Of a DNA stretch of 64,000 bases, positions 1 to 8,593 are shown piece by piece. The notes beneath the pieces are model-generated. The model searched no databases, was not told where the DNA came from, and worked only from the letters and a program-made list of their open reading frames with translations. Positions within the stretch are counted from its first letter, which is position 1; each line of letters opens with the position of its first letter. Origin of the DNA: Syntrophorhabdaceae bacterium (lineage in GTDB: Bacteria; Desulfobacterota; Syntrophorhabdia; Syntrophorhabdales; Syntrophorhabdaceae); assembly GCA_028698615.1 (NCBI GenBank), contig JAQVWF010000012.1:1-64000 (forward strand). The letters are read 5' to 3'. The translations under genes and the position numbers were made by a program.

Positions 1-61
1 GGTGGCATTTTCTTGAGGACCTTGCCGCTCCTGGCGTCATAGAACCATATTTCGATGAGGT

Positions 62-910
62 TTATGTAAACATAATGATACCTGCCCAGGTAGGTGCCCG
101 GATTCTCGGCAGCTGCCTGTGACTTATTTCCTCGTACGAGGTATATGGCGCCGCAAGCCTGCCCACGAGAAGCGCCATGATGCCGCCTTCAATACGTCCT
201 GCCTCTTCGGGTGTCATTTTTATTACCGCCGCGATCGCCTCGCGGCCTGATCCCTTATTCCCGCTGCGCGGCTTCCTGTCGTCCCCTGCATTTGCCGTCG
301 CGGTCGTTTCTATTGGAAGGGCCCCGGTATTAACGACGACCACCGCATACTCGCTGAACTTTATCTCTTCAATGTTCACCCTGGAGCCGTCGCTTTTTGT
401 TATCGTATACCTGTTGTCGAGCTGGGGAAGGTACCTGACCATGAAGGCCCTTTTCATTCCATCCTCCCTGCCCGCCTCAAACGCGGCGGACAACGGACAG
501 CGCACACGCATGGCCTGGTCTTTCCGGTCGTAGAGGACTTCTTCGGGGCTGATCCTGAAGGCGTAGATGCTGTCAAAATCCATGGCGCCCATAAGGGGAA
601 GGGATATCTCCCGGTCGATCCTGGCCCTGTACTGTTCCTCGGTTTCCCGGGAATCCTTTGCCGCCATGTGTTTCCTCATTTGAATGTTGTTGTAGAGAAG
701 CTGCAAGTTGTGGCCCGTGTACCCGGGGGCAAGCTTGTCGACTGCCATATTGAAAGGCCTGCCATCGAACGTGGTTGAAAGAAAGATCCCTCCGGGTCCT
801 CCCGGGTGTCCCTGCGGTCCGCCTTTTGGTCGCGTGCAGCCGGCAAAGAAAAGAATGCAGCACGCGATAAAGACGGCGATGGAAACACTGATCCTCGGAT
901 GATGATTCAT
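62..910 (-). CDS. Putative lipoprotein, C-terminus apparently frameshifted
   Basis: Function is not recognised. The start at 910 is chosen because GGGAAGAG lies just upstream and the first 25 residues form a signal peptide ending in FFAGC, a lipobox, so the product is probably a membrane lipoprotein (282 aa as read). A Gly/Pro-rich stretch follows the lipid-modified Cys. The last 25-35 codons look out of frame: between about 190 and 1 the -1 frame has no start codon of its own yet encodes protein-like sequence (YLGRYHYVYINLIEIWFYD and onward) that leaves the window. The gene is therefore probably broken by a one-base deletion, or the base is missing from the assembly. It follows the ABC permease gene by 109 bases and may belong to the export operon. 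Confidence 0.6.
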   Translation of the reverse strand: MNHHPRISVSIAVFIACCILFFAGCTRPKGGPQGHPGGPGGIFLSTTFDGRPFNMAVDKLAPGYTGHNLQLLYNNIQMRKHMAAKDSRETEEQYRARIDREISLPLMGAMDFDSIYAFRISPEEVLYDRKDQAMRVRCPLSAAFEAGREDGMKRAFMVRYLPQLDNRYTITKSDGSRVNIEEIKFSEYAVVVVNTGALPIETTATANAGDDRKPRSGNKGSGREAIAAVIKMTPEEAGRIEGGIMALLVGRLAAPYTSYEEISHRQLPRIRAPTWAGIIMFT

Positions 911-1019
911 GCTCTTCCCTTTATCGTTGTGCCTATCATTCTGGAATCCCAGGCCGCTGATTGTCAATATGAAAAGACCGTTCATACCTTTCCCGCCCCG
1001 CTCGTCCATGCGTTCAGGC

Positions 1020-2141
1020 TTAGCCCAAACGCTTCCTGAACCTCAGTGAGCTTGCGGCTACGACCGACGCACCAAGGATGAAAAGCGCCAGGAACTGGGG
1101 CCAGAGGATGGACATGCCGCTGCCCTTCAGGAAGATGCCCCGGATAATGACGAGAAAGTATCGGAGCGGATTGAGATAGGTGACGAACTGAACGGCTGCG
1201 GGCATGTTCTCTATGGGGAACATGAGACCCGAGAGGAGAACGGCGGGGGCGAAGAAAAGGAATGTCGCCATCATCGCCTGCTGTTGTGTCCGGGAAATGG
1301 TGGAGATGAAAAGACCGAAGCCCAAAACGGAAAGAAGATATACCGCGGTGGCAAGGACGAGAAGGGGGATGGAGCCCCTTATGGGCACCTCGAACCAGAT
1401 GACCCCGACAAGGGTGACGAGGAACATGTCGAAGAAGCCGATGATGGCGAAGGGGATGGTCTTGCCGAGAATGAGTTCGGCGGGGCGTATGGGTGTGACC
1501 ATAAGCTGTTCCATGGTGCCTATCTCGCGCTCCCGGACGATGGCCATGGATGTCAGCAGCAGGCAGACGACAAGGACCATGATGGCGATGACCCCGGGCA
1601 CGTTGTAATTCTTGCTCTTGAGGTCCGCATTGTACCATGCGCGCGGCCGCACATCCAGGGAGCCCTTCGCCCGGTAGGCCGTTTTCATCGCAATGTCACG
1701 GCTGTACCGGGAAACAATGCCGTTTGCATATCCCGCCGCAACAAGGGCCGTATTGGAATCCGTACCGTCAAGGAGTATCTGCAGGGACACCTTCCTTTGC
1801 GCCTGAAGATCGGATGTGAATCCGCGGTCAAAATGGAGCGCCACCGTGGCATCTCCCTTATCGAGAAGGGTCCTGACCTCTGAATCCGACCCCGGGAAAT
1901 GATCGATCCTGAAATATCCCGATGCCTCGAAGCGCCTTGCGATCTCGCGCGTTACCGATGTCTTGTCCAGGTCAAAGACGGCCATCCTGATGTTGGTGAC
2001 ATCCATTGTCACGGCATAGCCGAAAACAATGAGCTGGATAACGGGTGTGACGAAGATGATGGGTTTCATCTTCCTGTCCCGGAAGATCTGGATGAACTCC
2101 TTGATCACCATGTGTTTGATGCGCCGCAGCATTTCTCTCAT
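1020..2141 (-). CDS. ABC-2 type export permease
   Basis: This 373-residue inner-membrane permease belongs to the ABC-2 family with YbhR/YbhS-like architecture. There is one N-terminal membrane helix (about 27-46), a large periplasmic domain (about 50-180), and five or six helices clustered in the C-terminal half, including the run VPGVIAIMVLVVCLLLTSMA. The motif REREIGTMEQLMVTPIRP after the second helix is typical of the family. The start lies two bases from the stop of the preceding permease gene (TAGCATG), so the two are translated together. With its partner it should form the membrane channel energised by the ATPases encoded upstream. The substrate cannot be read from the sequence. Confidence 0.9.
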   Translation of the reverse strand: MREMLRRIKHMVIKEFIQIFRDRKMKPIIFVTPVIQLIVFGYAVTMDVTNIRMAVFDLDKTSVTREIARRFEASGYFRIDHFPGSDSEVRTLLDKGDATVALHFDRGFTSDLQAQRKVSLQILLDGTDSNTALVAAGYANGIVSRYSRDIAMKTAYRAKGSLDVRPRAWYNADLKSKNYNVPGVIAIMVLVVCLLLTSMAIVREREIGTMEQLMVTPIRPAELILGKTIPFAIIGFFDMFLVTLVGVIWFEVPIRGSIPLLVLATAVYLLSVLGFGLFISTISRTQQQAMMATFLFFAPAVLLSGLMFPIENMPAAVQFVTYLNPLRYFLVIIRGIFLKGSGMSILWPQFLALFILGASVVAASSLRFRKRLG

Positions 2142-2142
2142 G

Positions 2143-3252
2143 CTAGGCCACCCGTTTCCTGAATTTCTTCACGGCCACGGTGAAGACAATGAGGCCGAAG
2201 AGGGCAAGGAGCCCCATCTCGGTCAGAAGCATGCCGGCGGTGTTGGCCTTGAGAAATATGCCCTTGATGGCGGAGACAAAATAGCGGGCCGGTATCAGGT
2301 AGGTGATGGCCTGAAGGGGAACGGGCATATTCACTATGGAGAACATGAAACCTGAAAGAAGCAGCGCCGGCAGGTAGGATGAGACCACCGCCGCCTGGCT
2401 TGCTGCCAGTTGTGATTTCGTTATTATCGATATAAGGACGCCGATGCTCAATCCGCCGAAAAGGAAGAGGGAGGATATGAAAAGAAGGAGAAGAACACTC
2501 CCCTTAAGGGGCACGCCGAAGAGCGCCACGACGATGATGATGGATATTATGGTGTCGATGATCCCGATGGCGAAATAGGGGGCCATCTTTCCGACGATAA
2601 GCTCCGCCGGTTTTACGGGCGTGGAGATGATCTGTTCCATTGTCCCCCGCTCCCATTCCCTGGCGATGGTGAGCGACGTCAGGAGGGCCGCAACGATGGT
2701 CATGATGACTGCGATGAGCCCCGGGACGATGAAATTGCGGGATTTCAGCTCCGGGTTGTACCAGATACGGGTGCGGACGTCGATGAGGGGTATCGCGGCC
2801 CCGAGTCCGGCGTGCCTTGCCGCCTGTTCCAGCGCCGAATTGAGATAGCCGAGGGCAATGGTGGCGGTATTGGAATCGCTGCCGTCGACGATCACCTGTA
2901 TCCGGGCCTCGCCTCCGGTCAGGGCGTACCTGGAAAAGTTTTCGGGTATTGATATCGCCACCCGCGCTTTTCCCTCATCGAGGGTTCTGTCGATCAGAGC
3001 GGGATCGTTCACATACCCGACCACCGAAAAATAGCGCGATGCCTCGAGCCCGCGAATGATGTCCCGGCTCAGCCTGGACATGTCCCTGTCGTAGACGACG
3101 GTCGTCAACCGGTCGACGTCGACGGTGATGGCGTACCCGAAGATAAAGAGGAGCATAACGGGCATGAGAAAGGCCAGCGCAAGGCTCAGGGGGTCCCTTC
3201 GAATCTGGATGACCTCTTTCCTGGCGATCGCCAGGACCCTGTTCAGGTTCAT
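2143..3252 (-). CDS. ABC-2 type export permease
   Basis: This is the second permease (369 aa) of the exporter, with the same plan as its partner: a membrane helix at about 22-41, a periplasmic domain, then a C-terminal helix bundle preceded by AREWERGTMEQIISTPVKP. The ATG at 3252 is preferred to a longer upstream frame because it begins with the family-typical MNLNRVLAIARKEVIQIRRD and sits right after the ATPase stop (TGAGATG). The upstream extension is Arg/Ser-rich and overlaps the ATPase gene. The pair is expected to heterodimerise, as in other YbhFSR-type systems; the substrate is unknown. Confidence 0.9.
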   Translation of the reverse strand: MNLNRVLAIARKEVIQIRRDPLSLALAFLMPVMLLFIFGYAITVDVDRLTTVVYDRDMSRLSRDIIRGLEASRYFSVVGYVNDPALIDRTLDEGKARVAISIPENFSRYALTGGEARIQVIVDGSDSNTATIALGYLNSALEQAARHAGLGAAIPLIDVRTRIWYNPELKSRNFIVPGLIAVIMTIVAALLTSLTIAREWERGTMEQIISTPVKPAELIVGKMAPYFAIGIIDTIISIIIVVALFGVPLKGSVLLLLFISSLFLFGGLSIGVLISIITKSQLAASQAAVVSSYLPALLLSGFMFSIVNMPVPLQAITYLIPARYFVSAIKGIFLKANTAGMLLTEMGLLALFGLIVFTVAVKKFRKRVA

Positions 3253-3253
3253 C

Positions 3254-4204
3254 TCAGGATGCCTCGATGAGCGATACGAAGACATCTTCGAGAGAAGGGC
3301 GCACCGTTGTGATATTGGAGACGGCGATACTGGCGCCGCTGAGCGACGAACGGATGGCGGCTGTCGCTGTCTCCGAGTCATCGACGGTGGCGTGGATCAC
3401 GCTGCCGAAGAGCGCTACGTCAAATCCTCCCCTTCCCAGGACATCGAGGGCTTCAACGATATCGGCAACGGAAACCTCGAGGATCTGCTTGTGCATATGC
3501 TCCTTCTTCATCACGTCGGGACGCCCCCCGGCGATGATCCTTCCCCGGTAGATGAGGGCCAGGCGGTCGCAGTATTCGGCTTCGTCGAGGTAATGGGTGG
3601 TCACGAAGACCGTTGTTCCCCGGGAGGACATTTCGTAGATGAGGTCCCAGAACCTGCGCCGGGAAATGGGGTCCACGCCGGATGTGGGCTCATCGAGGAA
3701 GATGATGGACGGCTCGTGGATCACGGCGCATCCCAATGCCAGGCGCTGTTTGAACCCGCTTGCCATGGTACGTGTGATGGCCTTGCGTTTTCCCCCTATG
3801 CCCGCCATTTCGAGGACCCATTCCTTGCGCTCCTTCTTTCTTTCGTCTGGGACGCCGTAAATGCCGCTGAAGAAATCGATGTTCTCCTCTATAGTCAGAT
3901 CGTCGTAGAGGGAAAATCGCTGAGACATGTAGCCGATATGCTTCTTGATCTCCTCCGATTCCCTCATGATGTCGAAACCGCCGACGGCGCCGGCGCCGGC
4001 GGAAGGAAGGAGGAGGCCGCAGAGCATGCGGATCGTTGTCGATTTACCGGCGCCGTTGGGCCCGAGGAATCCGAAGATCTCGCCTTTTGCAACAGCGAGA
4101 TCGATGTTGTCGACGGCACGGAAATCGCCGAAGGTCCTCGTGAGGCCCGTGACGGCGACTGCGGTGTCCCCGGGCGGCAGAGTTTGCAGCAATGCCTGTG
4201 TCAT
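3254..4204 (-). CDS. ABC transporter ATPase
   Basis: This is the nucleotide-binding subunit (316 aa) of the exporter. Walker A GPNGAGKST is at 48-56, the signature is ASGFKQRL (148-155, a variant of LSGGQ), Walker B IIFLDEP is near 167-173, and the switch histidine is in TTHYLDEAE (H204). A C-terminal domain of about 90 residues follows. It overlaps the preceding ATPase gene by four bases (ATGA), which implies translational coupling. E. coli YbhF carries two such ATPase halves in one chain; here they are separate genes. Unlike its partner it retains the full set of catalytic motifs. Confidence 0.93.
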   Translation of the reverse strand: MTQALLQTLPPGDTAVAVTGLTRTFGDFRAVDNIDLAVAKGEIFGFLGPNGAGKSTTIRMLCGLLLPSAGAGAVGGFDIMRESEEIKKHIGYMSQRFSLYDDLTIEENIDFFSGIYGVPDERKKERKEWVLEMAGIGGKRKAITRTMASGFKQRLALGCAVIHEPSIIFLDEPTSGVDPISRRRFWDLIYEMSSRGTTVFVTTHYLDEAEYCDRLALIYRGRIIAGGRPDVMKKEHMHKQILEVSVADIVEALDVLGRGGFDVALFGSVIHATVDDSETATAAIRSSLSGASIAVSNITTVRPSLEDVFVSLIEAS

Positions 4205-5148
4205 GGTCCCGCCTTCCCGGCACGGTCGCCGATCATTGCGAAGAAAATGTCCTCAATGGAAGGTGTGATGGAGCGGTATCCCCCGGTGGCGCAGCCTCTG
4301 TCAGAGAGTATTCCCATCACAGCCTCTATATCTCCCTTGTCCTTGAAGCCGATGTGGATCCTGTCGCCGTACAGGCCGACGCTTGCGACCCTTTCGTCGT
4401 CTCTTACAACCTCCATGATCTCACGTGCCCTGTCGCACCACACCTCGATCATGGGCATGCCATGTTTTGCCTTGATTGACGACGGTGTGGCTTTCTCGAG
4501 GAGTTTGCCCTCGTAGATGAGGCCCACCTCAGTGCACCGCTCCGCCTCGTCAAGATAGGAGGTGGAGACGAAGATCGTCACGCCCTCTTTGAGGAGTTCG
4601 TAAAGGATCTTCCAGAAATCGCGCCGCGAAACGGGGTCGACGCCATTCGTTGGTTCATCAAGAAAAAGGATCTCCGGTGTGTGGATGAGGGCACAGGCCA
4701 GCCCGAGCTTTTGTTTCATCCCTCCGGAAAGCTGTCCGGCCAGCCTGCCGGTGAAAGGTGTAAGGTTGGAAAAGCCGAGCAGCCTGTCTATGCGTTCGGG
4801 GCGTTCGCCCCGGGGCACGCCGAAGATATCGGCGTAAAAGACCATGTTCTCCATGACCGTCAGGTCTTCGTAAAGACCGAAGCGCTGCGGCATATAGGCT
4901 ATCTTTTCCTTGATCCTTTCCGACCCCTTCCTTATGGGATGGGCCGCCACCCAGGCGTCGCCGGACGTGGGTTCCATAACGGCAGTCAGGAGCCTTATGA
5001 GCGTTGATTTTCCCGCTCCGTCGGGGCCGACAAGGCCGAAGAGCTCTCCCTTGCGGACCTCCATGGTGATCCCATCAACGGCCGTGACGTCACCAAAGGT
5101 CTTTGTCAGAGAACCGGTCCTTATTGCGGAGAGATCATCCATGGTCAC
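4201..5148 (-). CDS. ABC transporter ATPase with substituted switch residue
   Basis: This is the second nucleotide-binding subunit (315 aa from GTG 5148; an ATG six bases later at 5142 is an alternative start). Walker A reads GPDGAGKST (41-49), the signature is LSGGMKQ (140-146) and Walker B ends in DE (164-165). The position of the switch histidine is Ser (STSYLDEAE, S197), so this site is probably catalytically weaker than that of the partner ATPase. Asymmetric ATPase pairs are common in heteromeric ABC exporters. The GTG overlaps the stop of the HlyD gene. Confidence 0.9.
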   Translation of the reverse strand: MTMDDLSAIRTGSLTKTFGDVTAVDGITMEVRKGELFGLVGPDGAGKSTLIRLLTAVMEPTSGDAWVAAHPIRKGSERIKEKIAYMPQRFGLYEDLTVMENMVFYADIFGVPRGERPERIDRLLGFSNLTPFTGRLAGQLSGGMKQKLGLACALIHTPEILFLDEPTNGVDPVSRRDFWKILYELLKEGVTIFVSTSYLDEAERCTEVGLIYEGKLLEKATPSSIKAKHGMPMIEVWCDRAREIMEVVRDDERVASVGLYGDRIHIGFKDKGDIEAVMGILSDRGCATGGYRSITPSIEDIFFAMIGDRAGKAGP

Positions 5149-6134
5149 CTGAGAATGATCCTCACGTCGGCCGGCATGCCCGGTTTAAGCTCCTGATCTT
5201 TGTTTTCCACTGTGACCTTGACCCCGAAGACTAGCTTGACCCTCTCCTCCTGGGTCTGAACGTTCTTGGGAGTGAATTCAGCCTCGGAGGAGATGAAGGT
5301 GATTGTTCCGTCGTAGACCTTGTTTTTGAAGGTGTCCACGGTTACCCTTGCTTTCTGCCCCAGTTTTACGAGGCCCAGCCTGTCTTCCTTGACGTACACC
5401 TTGACCCAGGGACGGTCGAGATCACCCACGGTGAGGACGGCCGCTCCTGGCTGCACGATCTCGCCGAGCTCGACATTCTTTCTGAAGACGACGCCGGATA
5501 TTGGAGCATGGAGCAGGGTGTCGGCGAGCTTCTCCTCCGTGTTTGCAACGAGCGCCGCCAGCTGTTTCACGCGAAGCTCCGCGGCCATGATGTCCTCCTT
5601 GCGCGGCCCTTCCTCGATGAGGCTCTGCTGCTGGCGGGCGCTTTTGAGCTGGCCAAGGCGCGTCTCGTAGGAGCTTTTTGCGGTGTCGAACCGTGATGCC
5701 GATATGGCCCCGTTCGCATAGAGCATCTCGGCGCGTTCGAAATCCTTGCGTACCCTGACCAACTCGGCCTCGAGGGATTCCGAATCGGCCCGGGCCTTCA
5801 ATATCTCCTGACGCCGCGAGCCGCTTCTGAGTTCCTGGAGCTTCACCTGCGCCTCTTCCAGGGAGGCGCGCGTCTGGTCGACAAGCGCCTTGATGTCGCC
5901 GCTTGAGATCGCGGCAAGGAGATCACCCTCTTTTACCCGGGCGCCTTCATCGACCTTGAGAACGGCGATCCTGCCGGACACCTTGAAGCCGATATTGCAT
6001 TCCGTTACCTCAACGTTACCCGAAAGTTTCATTGTCCCGTCATCGCGGTTGCGGACATAGCTGATAACGACTATGGCGGTGACGACTATGGCGGTGACGA
6101 CCGCCAAGGGAATGATCTTTTTCCTGGGGATCAT
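5145..6134 (-). CDS. HlyD-family periplasmic adaptor
   Basis: This 329-residue membrane-fusion protein should bridge the ABC complex and the outer-membrane channel. It has an N-terminal membrane anchor (about 8-26), a lipoyl/barrel segment (GNVEVTECNIGFKVSGRIAV), a long coiled-coil hairpin (about 80-190, rich in Glu, Arg and Ala) and the second lipoyl half (DTLLHAPISGVVFRKNVELG), followed by a beta-barrel domain. The layout matches the YbhG type. It overlaps the TolC gene before it and the ATPase gene after it by a few bases, as expected for subunits made together. Confidence 0.92.
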   Translation of the reverse strand: MIPRKKIIPLAVVTAIVVTAIVVISYVRNRDDGTMKLSGNVEVTECNIGFKVSGRIAVLKVDEGARVKEGDLLAAISSGDIKALVDQTRASLEEAQVKLQELRSGSRRQEILKARADSESLEAELVRVRKDFERAEMLYANGAISASRFDTAKSSYETRLGQLKSARQQQSLIEEGPRKEDIMAAELRVKQLAALVANTEEKLADTLLHAPISGVVFRKNVELGEIVQPGAAVLTVGDLDRPWVKVYVKEDRLGLVKLGQKARVTVDTFKNKVYDGTITFISSEAEFTPKNVQTQEERVKLVFGVKVTVENKDQELKPGMPADVRIILR

Positions 6135-7543
6135 TTTGTATCCTCCGTCATGGATCGTGTCGGCGCGGCGGGAGTTGCCTGCGAACCTCTGCCGCCCGGA
6201 GGTGTATCCGCCGGCTTGTTCGTCGAGCCCATCGCCATTTCCAGGGCCGCGACGGCTGTATGGCGGTCGAAGCGCGCCTGGCAGTGGTCTGCCCGGGCGC
6301 GTATGAGAGCAGCCTCGGCGTTGATGACATCGGTACTGGTGTTGTCTCCCGACCTGTACCGGAGGTCCTCGATCCGCGCCTGTTCCTTTGCCGAAAGGAC
6401 GGCTTTTTCCGATACGGCGATGCGTTCGTCGGCATTGACGATGGAACTCCGGGCTTCCTTGAGCTCCCTGGCTATGGAAAGGCGCAAGGCCCGCTCCTCT
6501 TCCCTGGCCTTCATGAACTCCAACCGTTCGCGGTCTATCTCCGCATCTATGCGCCCGAAATCGAAGACGGGCAGAAGGAGGCGGACGCCGACGCTCCAGT
6601 TTTCCCTGAAAGACATCCTGTCGCCCGCTTTTCCGCCGTAATCGCCGGCGCCGTAAATATCGGGCAGGCGCTTACCCCGTGCCGATGCAATGCGCTCTTC
6701 AAACATTTTTACCTTGCTCAATGCCGCCTTGTAGTCGGGCCGGGCGGCAAGGGCGCCCTCGAGGCTGGCATTCATGACCGCGCCGTTGCCGAATGGCATA
6801 TCGTTGAACACAATTACCAGTTCGCCCGGGTCGTCCATGCCTATAATTGATCTCAAAAGCTCCGTCGTGTTGGTGATACTGTTCCTGGTCTGTATCCTTC
6901 TTTCCATGGCGGCTCCCAATTCCGTGTCGGCCTTGAGGAGGTCGAGCATCGGCACTGTACCGGCTCTTAGAGAGGACTCTACGTCGCGGCGATGTGATTG
7001 GAGGCCCTTTACCTGAGCATCGCAGGCACGAAGGAGTTCGTCGAACTGGGCAAGCTTGTAGTAGACAGCGGTAACATTATACGTGAGCTCGTGGAGATTG
7101 CGGGTATGGAAGTCCTGGGCCATGGACCTCTTGAGTCCCGCGATGGTGACGCCTCTCATGAGGCGCCCCCCCTTGAACAAGGGGATGGAAAAGGTGGCGA
7201 AGCCGTCATAGACATTCTTTTCGAAATCGGGAAAGTCAACGGACGTCAGGGGCGGACCGGTGATGACGATGGGTGTGAGCGGGGCAGGGTAGCGGTAGCG
7301 TGAATAACCTCCCGTAACATCGATCCGGGGCATCCGTTCCGCTCTGGCCGCCTTGAGGCCCTGGTCCTCTATCTCTACGTTCCGCTGTGCCATCTTGAGC
7401 GCGGGGTTGTGCTTCATGGCATAGCGGATGAGCGAGGAAAGGTTGAAAGAAGCCGTTGCCGGGGTCTCCTGCGCCGGGGTTGCGCCGGGGAAGAGGATGG
7501 AAGAGGCAACGGCGAGTACGATGAGTCCCGACATCCATTTCAT
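6131..7543 (-). CDS. TolC-like outer-membrane efflux channel
   Basis: This 470-residue outer-membrane factor has a signal peptide (cleavage likely after TPA near residue 24) and two repeated TolC-type halves: long amphipathic helices alternate with short beta segments, and the pattern starting SLIRYAMKHNPALKMAQRNVEI recurs in the second half. The C-terminal 35 residues are Pro/Thr/Arg-rich and low-complexity, beyond the usual end of the family. It overlaps the TetR gene by four bases and supplies the outer-membrane exit of the efflux system. Confidence 0.92.
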   Translation of the reverse strand: MKWMSGLIVLAVASSILFPGATPAQETPATASFNLSSLIRYAMKHNPALKMAQRNVEIEDQGLKAARAERMPRIDVTGGYSRYRYPAPLTPIVITGPPLTSVDFPDFEKNVYDGFATFSIPLFKGGRLMRGVTIAGLKRSMAQDFHTRNLHELTYNVTAVYYKLAQFDELLRACDAQVKGLQSHRRDVESSLRAGTVPMLDLLKADTELGAAMERRIQTRNSITNTTELLRSIIGMDDPGELVIVFNDMPFGNGAVMNASLEGALAARPDYKAALSKVKMFEERIASARGKRLPDIYGAGDYGGKAGDRMSFRENWSVGVRLLLPVFDFGRIDAEIDRERLEFMKAREEERALRLSIARELKEARSSIVNADERIAVSEKAVLSAKEQARIEDLRYRSGDNTSTDVINAEAALIRARADHCQARFDRHTAVAALEMAMGSTNKPADTPPGGRGSQATPAAPTRSMTEDTK

Positions 7544-8187
7544 GATGATGCTCCTTCCCGGTCTTCTCGTATCTCTAAAAGCGCCGCGATAGAAAAACGC
7601 GTGATGTGATCGGCAATATCGACCATGCTCATCGAGTTGACCCGGTCGTCACCGACCAGACGTCGAAGGACCGGCCTGGCATAGAGGAAATACAAACACT
7701 GGCCGACGATGCTGGCACAACAATAGAGCACCGTATCGCTTGCCGGGTCCCGGCCGGTGATGCGGGCGGTAATGGCCGAGATGAGATGGAACATGGGGCG
7801 TGCCGCCTCCTCCACGATCATGTCGAGCGCCGCCGTCGGCTCCGCGAACTCCCTGGCCATAAGCTTGCCGAACCGCGATTCGATCCCCCCATCGAGTATG
7901 CGAAAGACAAAGGAACGGATGAAACCCCGAAGCCTCTTTTCAGGCTCGTCGGTCTGAGAGGTCCCCAGTTCGCGGGGATATTTCCCGAATGCAACGTCCT
8001 TCCAGTACCGCAGCGTCTCCAGATACAGGTTATCCTTGCTCTGAAAATGATAATTGATCGCCGCCACGTTGACACCCGCGCGGTTGCTGATCTGCCTGAT
8101 CGTTGTCTGGCGGAGTCCGGATTCAGCAAAGATCTCGCCGGCCGCTTCCAGTATCCGCTGTCTCGTGTTCGGTCTGATCTCTGTCAT
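7540..8187 (-). CDS. TetR/AcrR-family repressor of the efflux operon
   Basis: This 215-residue regulator has an N-terminal TetR helix-turn-helix (about 10-55; TIRQISNRAGVNVAAINYHF is the recognition region) and a C-terminal ligand domain resembling the CecR (YbiH) type. The ATG at 8187 follows GGGGGA at good spacing; a TTG 15 bases upstream overlaps that ribosome site and is less likely. It is the first gene of the efflux operon and overlaps the next gene by four bases, so it probably represses itself and the pump genes. The E. coli ybhGFSR genes also have a TetR regulator, which supports the pairing. Confidence 0.93.
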   Translation of the reverse strand: MTEIRPNTRQRILEAAGEIFAESGLRQTTIRQISNRAGVNVAAINYHFQSKDNLYLETLRYWKDVAFGKYPRELGTSQTDEPEKRLRGFIRSFVFRILDGGIESRFGKLMAREFAEPTAALDMIVEEAARPMFHLISAITARITGRDPASDTVLYCCASIVGQCLYFLYARPVLRRLVGDDRVNSMSMVDIADHITRFSIAALLEIREDREGASS

Positions 8188-8204
8188 TGAATTGTCCCCC
8201 AATT

Positions 8205-8216
8205 AAACAAATGTTT
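8205..8216. promoter_or_regulatory. Candidate TetR operator
   Basis: AAACAAATGTTT is a dyad with five-base arms (AAACA/TGTTT) around a two-base centre, lying between the -10 box and the ribosome site of the TetR gene. A second, weaker dyad (AAACTGTTGTTT on the plus strand, 8231-8242) lies just upstream between the -10 and -35 boxes. The position suits autorepression, but no binding data can be drawn from the sequence. Confidence 0.4.
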
Positions 8217-8225
8217 CATACATCT

Positions 8226-8253
8226 ATTTTAAACTGTTGTTTGTTCCTGTCAA
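8226..8253 (-). promoter_or_regulatory. Sigma70-type promoter of the TetR/efflux operon
   Basis: Read on the minus strand, TTGACA (8253-8248) is followed after 16 bases by TAAAAT (8231-8226). The start of transcription would fall near 8219, about 30 bases before the TetR start codon. The -35 box is a perfect consensus match. Confidence 0.6.
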
Positions 8254-8387
8254 GAAATTTTTTTCACATATTCCTTGTGAAGAGAATTACATGCTGAGGC
8301 AACAAAGCCCCTTTGTTATCAACAGGATGAGAGGGGTTAACGAAACGGGTATTCATTATCCTGAATCGTTTGCGGGCCAAATATGTA

Positions 8388-8417
8388 TTGACAAGGAAAA
8401 TGGAATTAGTGTTAAAT
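8388..8417 (+). promoter_or_regulatory. Candidate distal promoter of the hdr-flx operon
   Basis: TTGACA (8388-8393) and TTAAAT (8412-8417) are separated by 18 bases. The message would have a leader of about 170 bases running through the double palindrome at 8473-8500. The gene-free stretch 8188-8593 otherwise holds only the regulatory sites listed here; a 70-codon frame at 8237-8449 has no ribosome site and was not called. Confidence 0.45.
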
Positions 8418-8466
8418 ACCAACAGGTTTTAAGGGGTATAGTTCATTGATAAGCAGTCTAGTTCTG

Positions 8467-8494
8467 TTGGCTCACTAATAGTGTTCACTATAGT
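8467..8494 (+). promoter_or_regulatory. Candidate proximal promoter of the hdr-flx operon
   Basis: TTGGCT (8467-8472), a 16-base spacer and TATAGT (8489-8494) form a sigma70-type promoter whose -10 box is the centre of a palindrome. Transcription would start near 8501, giving a leader of about 93 bases before hdrC. Confidence 0.5.
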
Positions 8495-8500
8495 GAATAC
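8473..8500. promoter_or_regulatory. Double palindromic operator
   Basis: Two dyads with the same half-site lie side by side: CACTAATAGTG (8473-8483) and TTCACTATAGTGAA (8484-8497, a perfect 14-base palindrome that extends to 20 bases with one mismatch). The second covers the -10 box of the proximal promoter. The arrangement suggests a dimeric repressor binding two adjacent sites. The half-site order (TTCAC inward to GTGAA) is the reverse of a Rex site, so Rex is not the obvious candidate. Confidence 0.55.
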
Positions 8501-8593
8501 ATTTTCCGGAGCAGTTATTGACGAGTTCACGGGCAGAATTTAACTCTGGTAAACGGGCTCGCTGCTGCCGGCTGCAAAGGTTGGTTAATCTGA

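Noticed and set aside
8237-8449. A 70-codon plus-strand frame upstream of hdrC
   Set aside because: It has no ribosome site, unremarkable composition, and lies across the promoter region.
8484-8497. Rex-type operator in front of the NADH-linked hdr-flx operon
   Set aside because: The half-sites are in the opposite order (TTCAC then GTGAA), so it is not a Rex site as usually defined.
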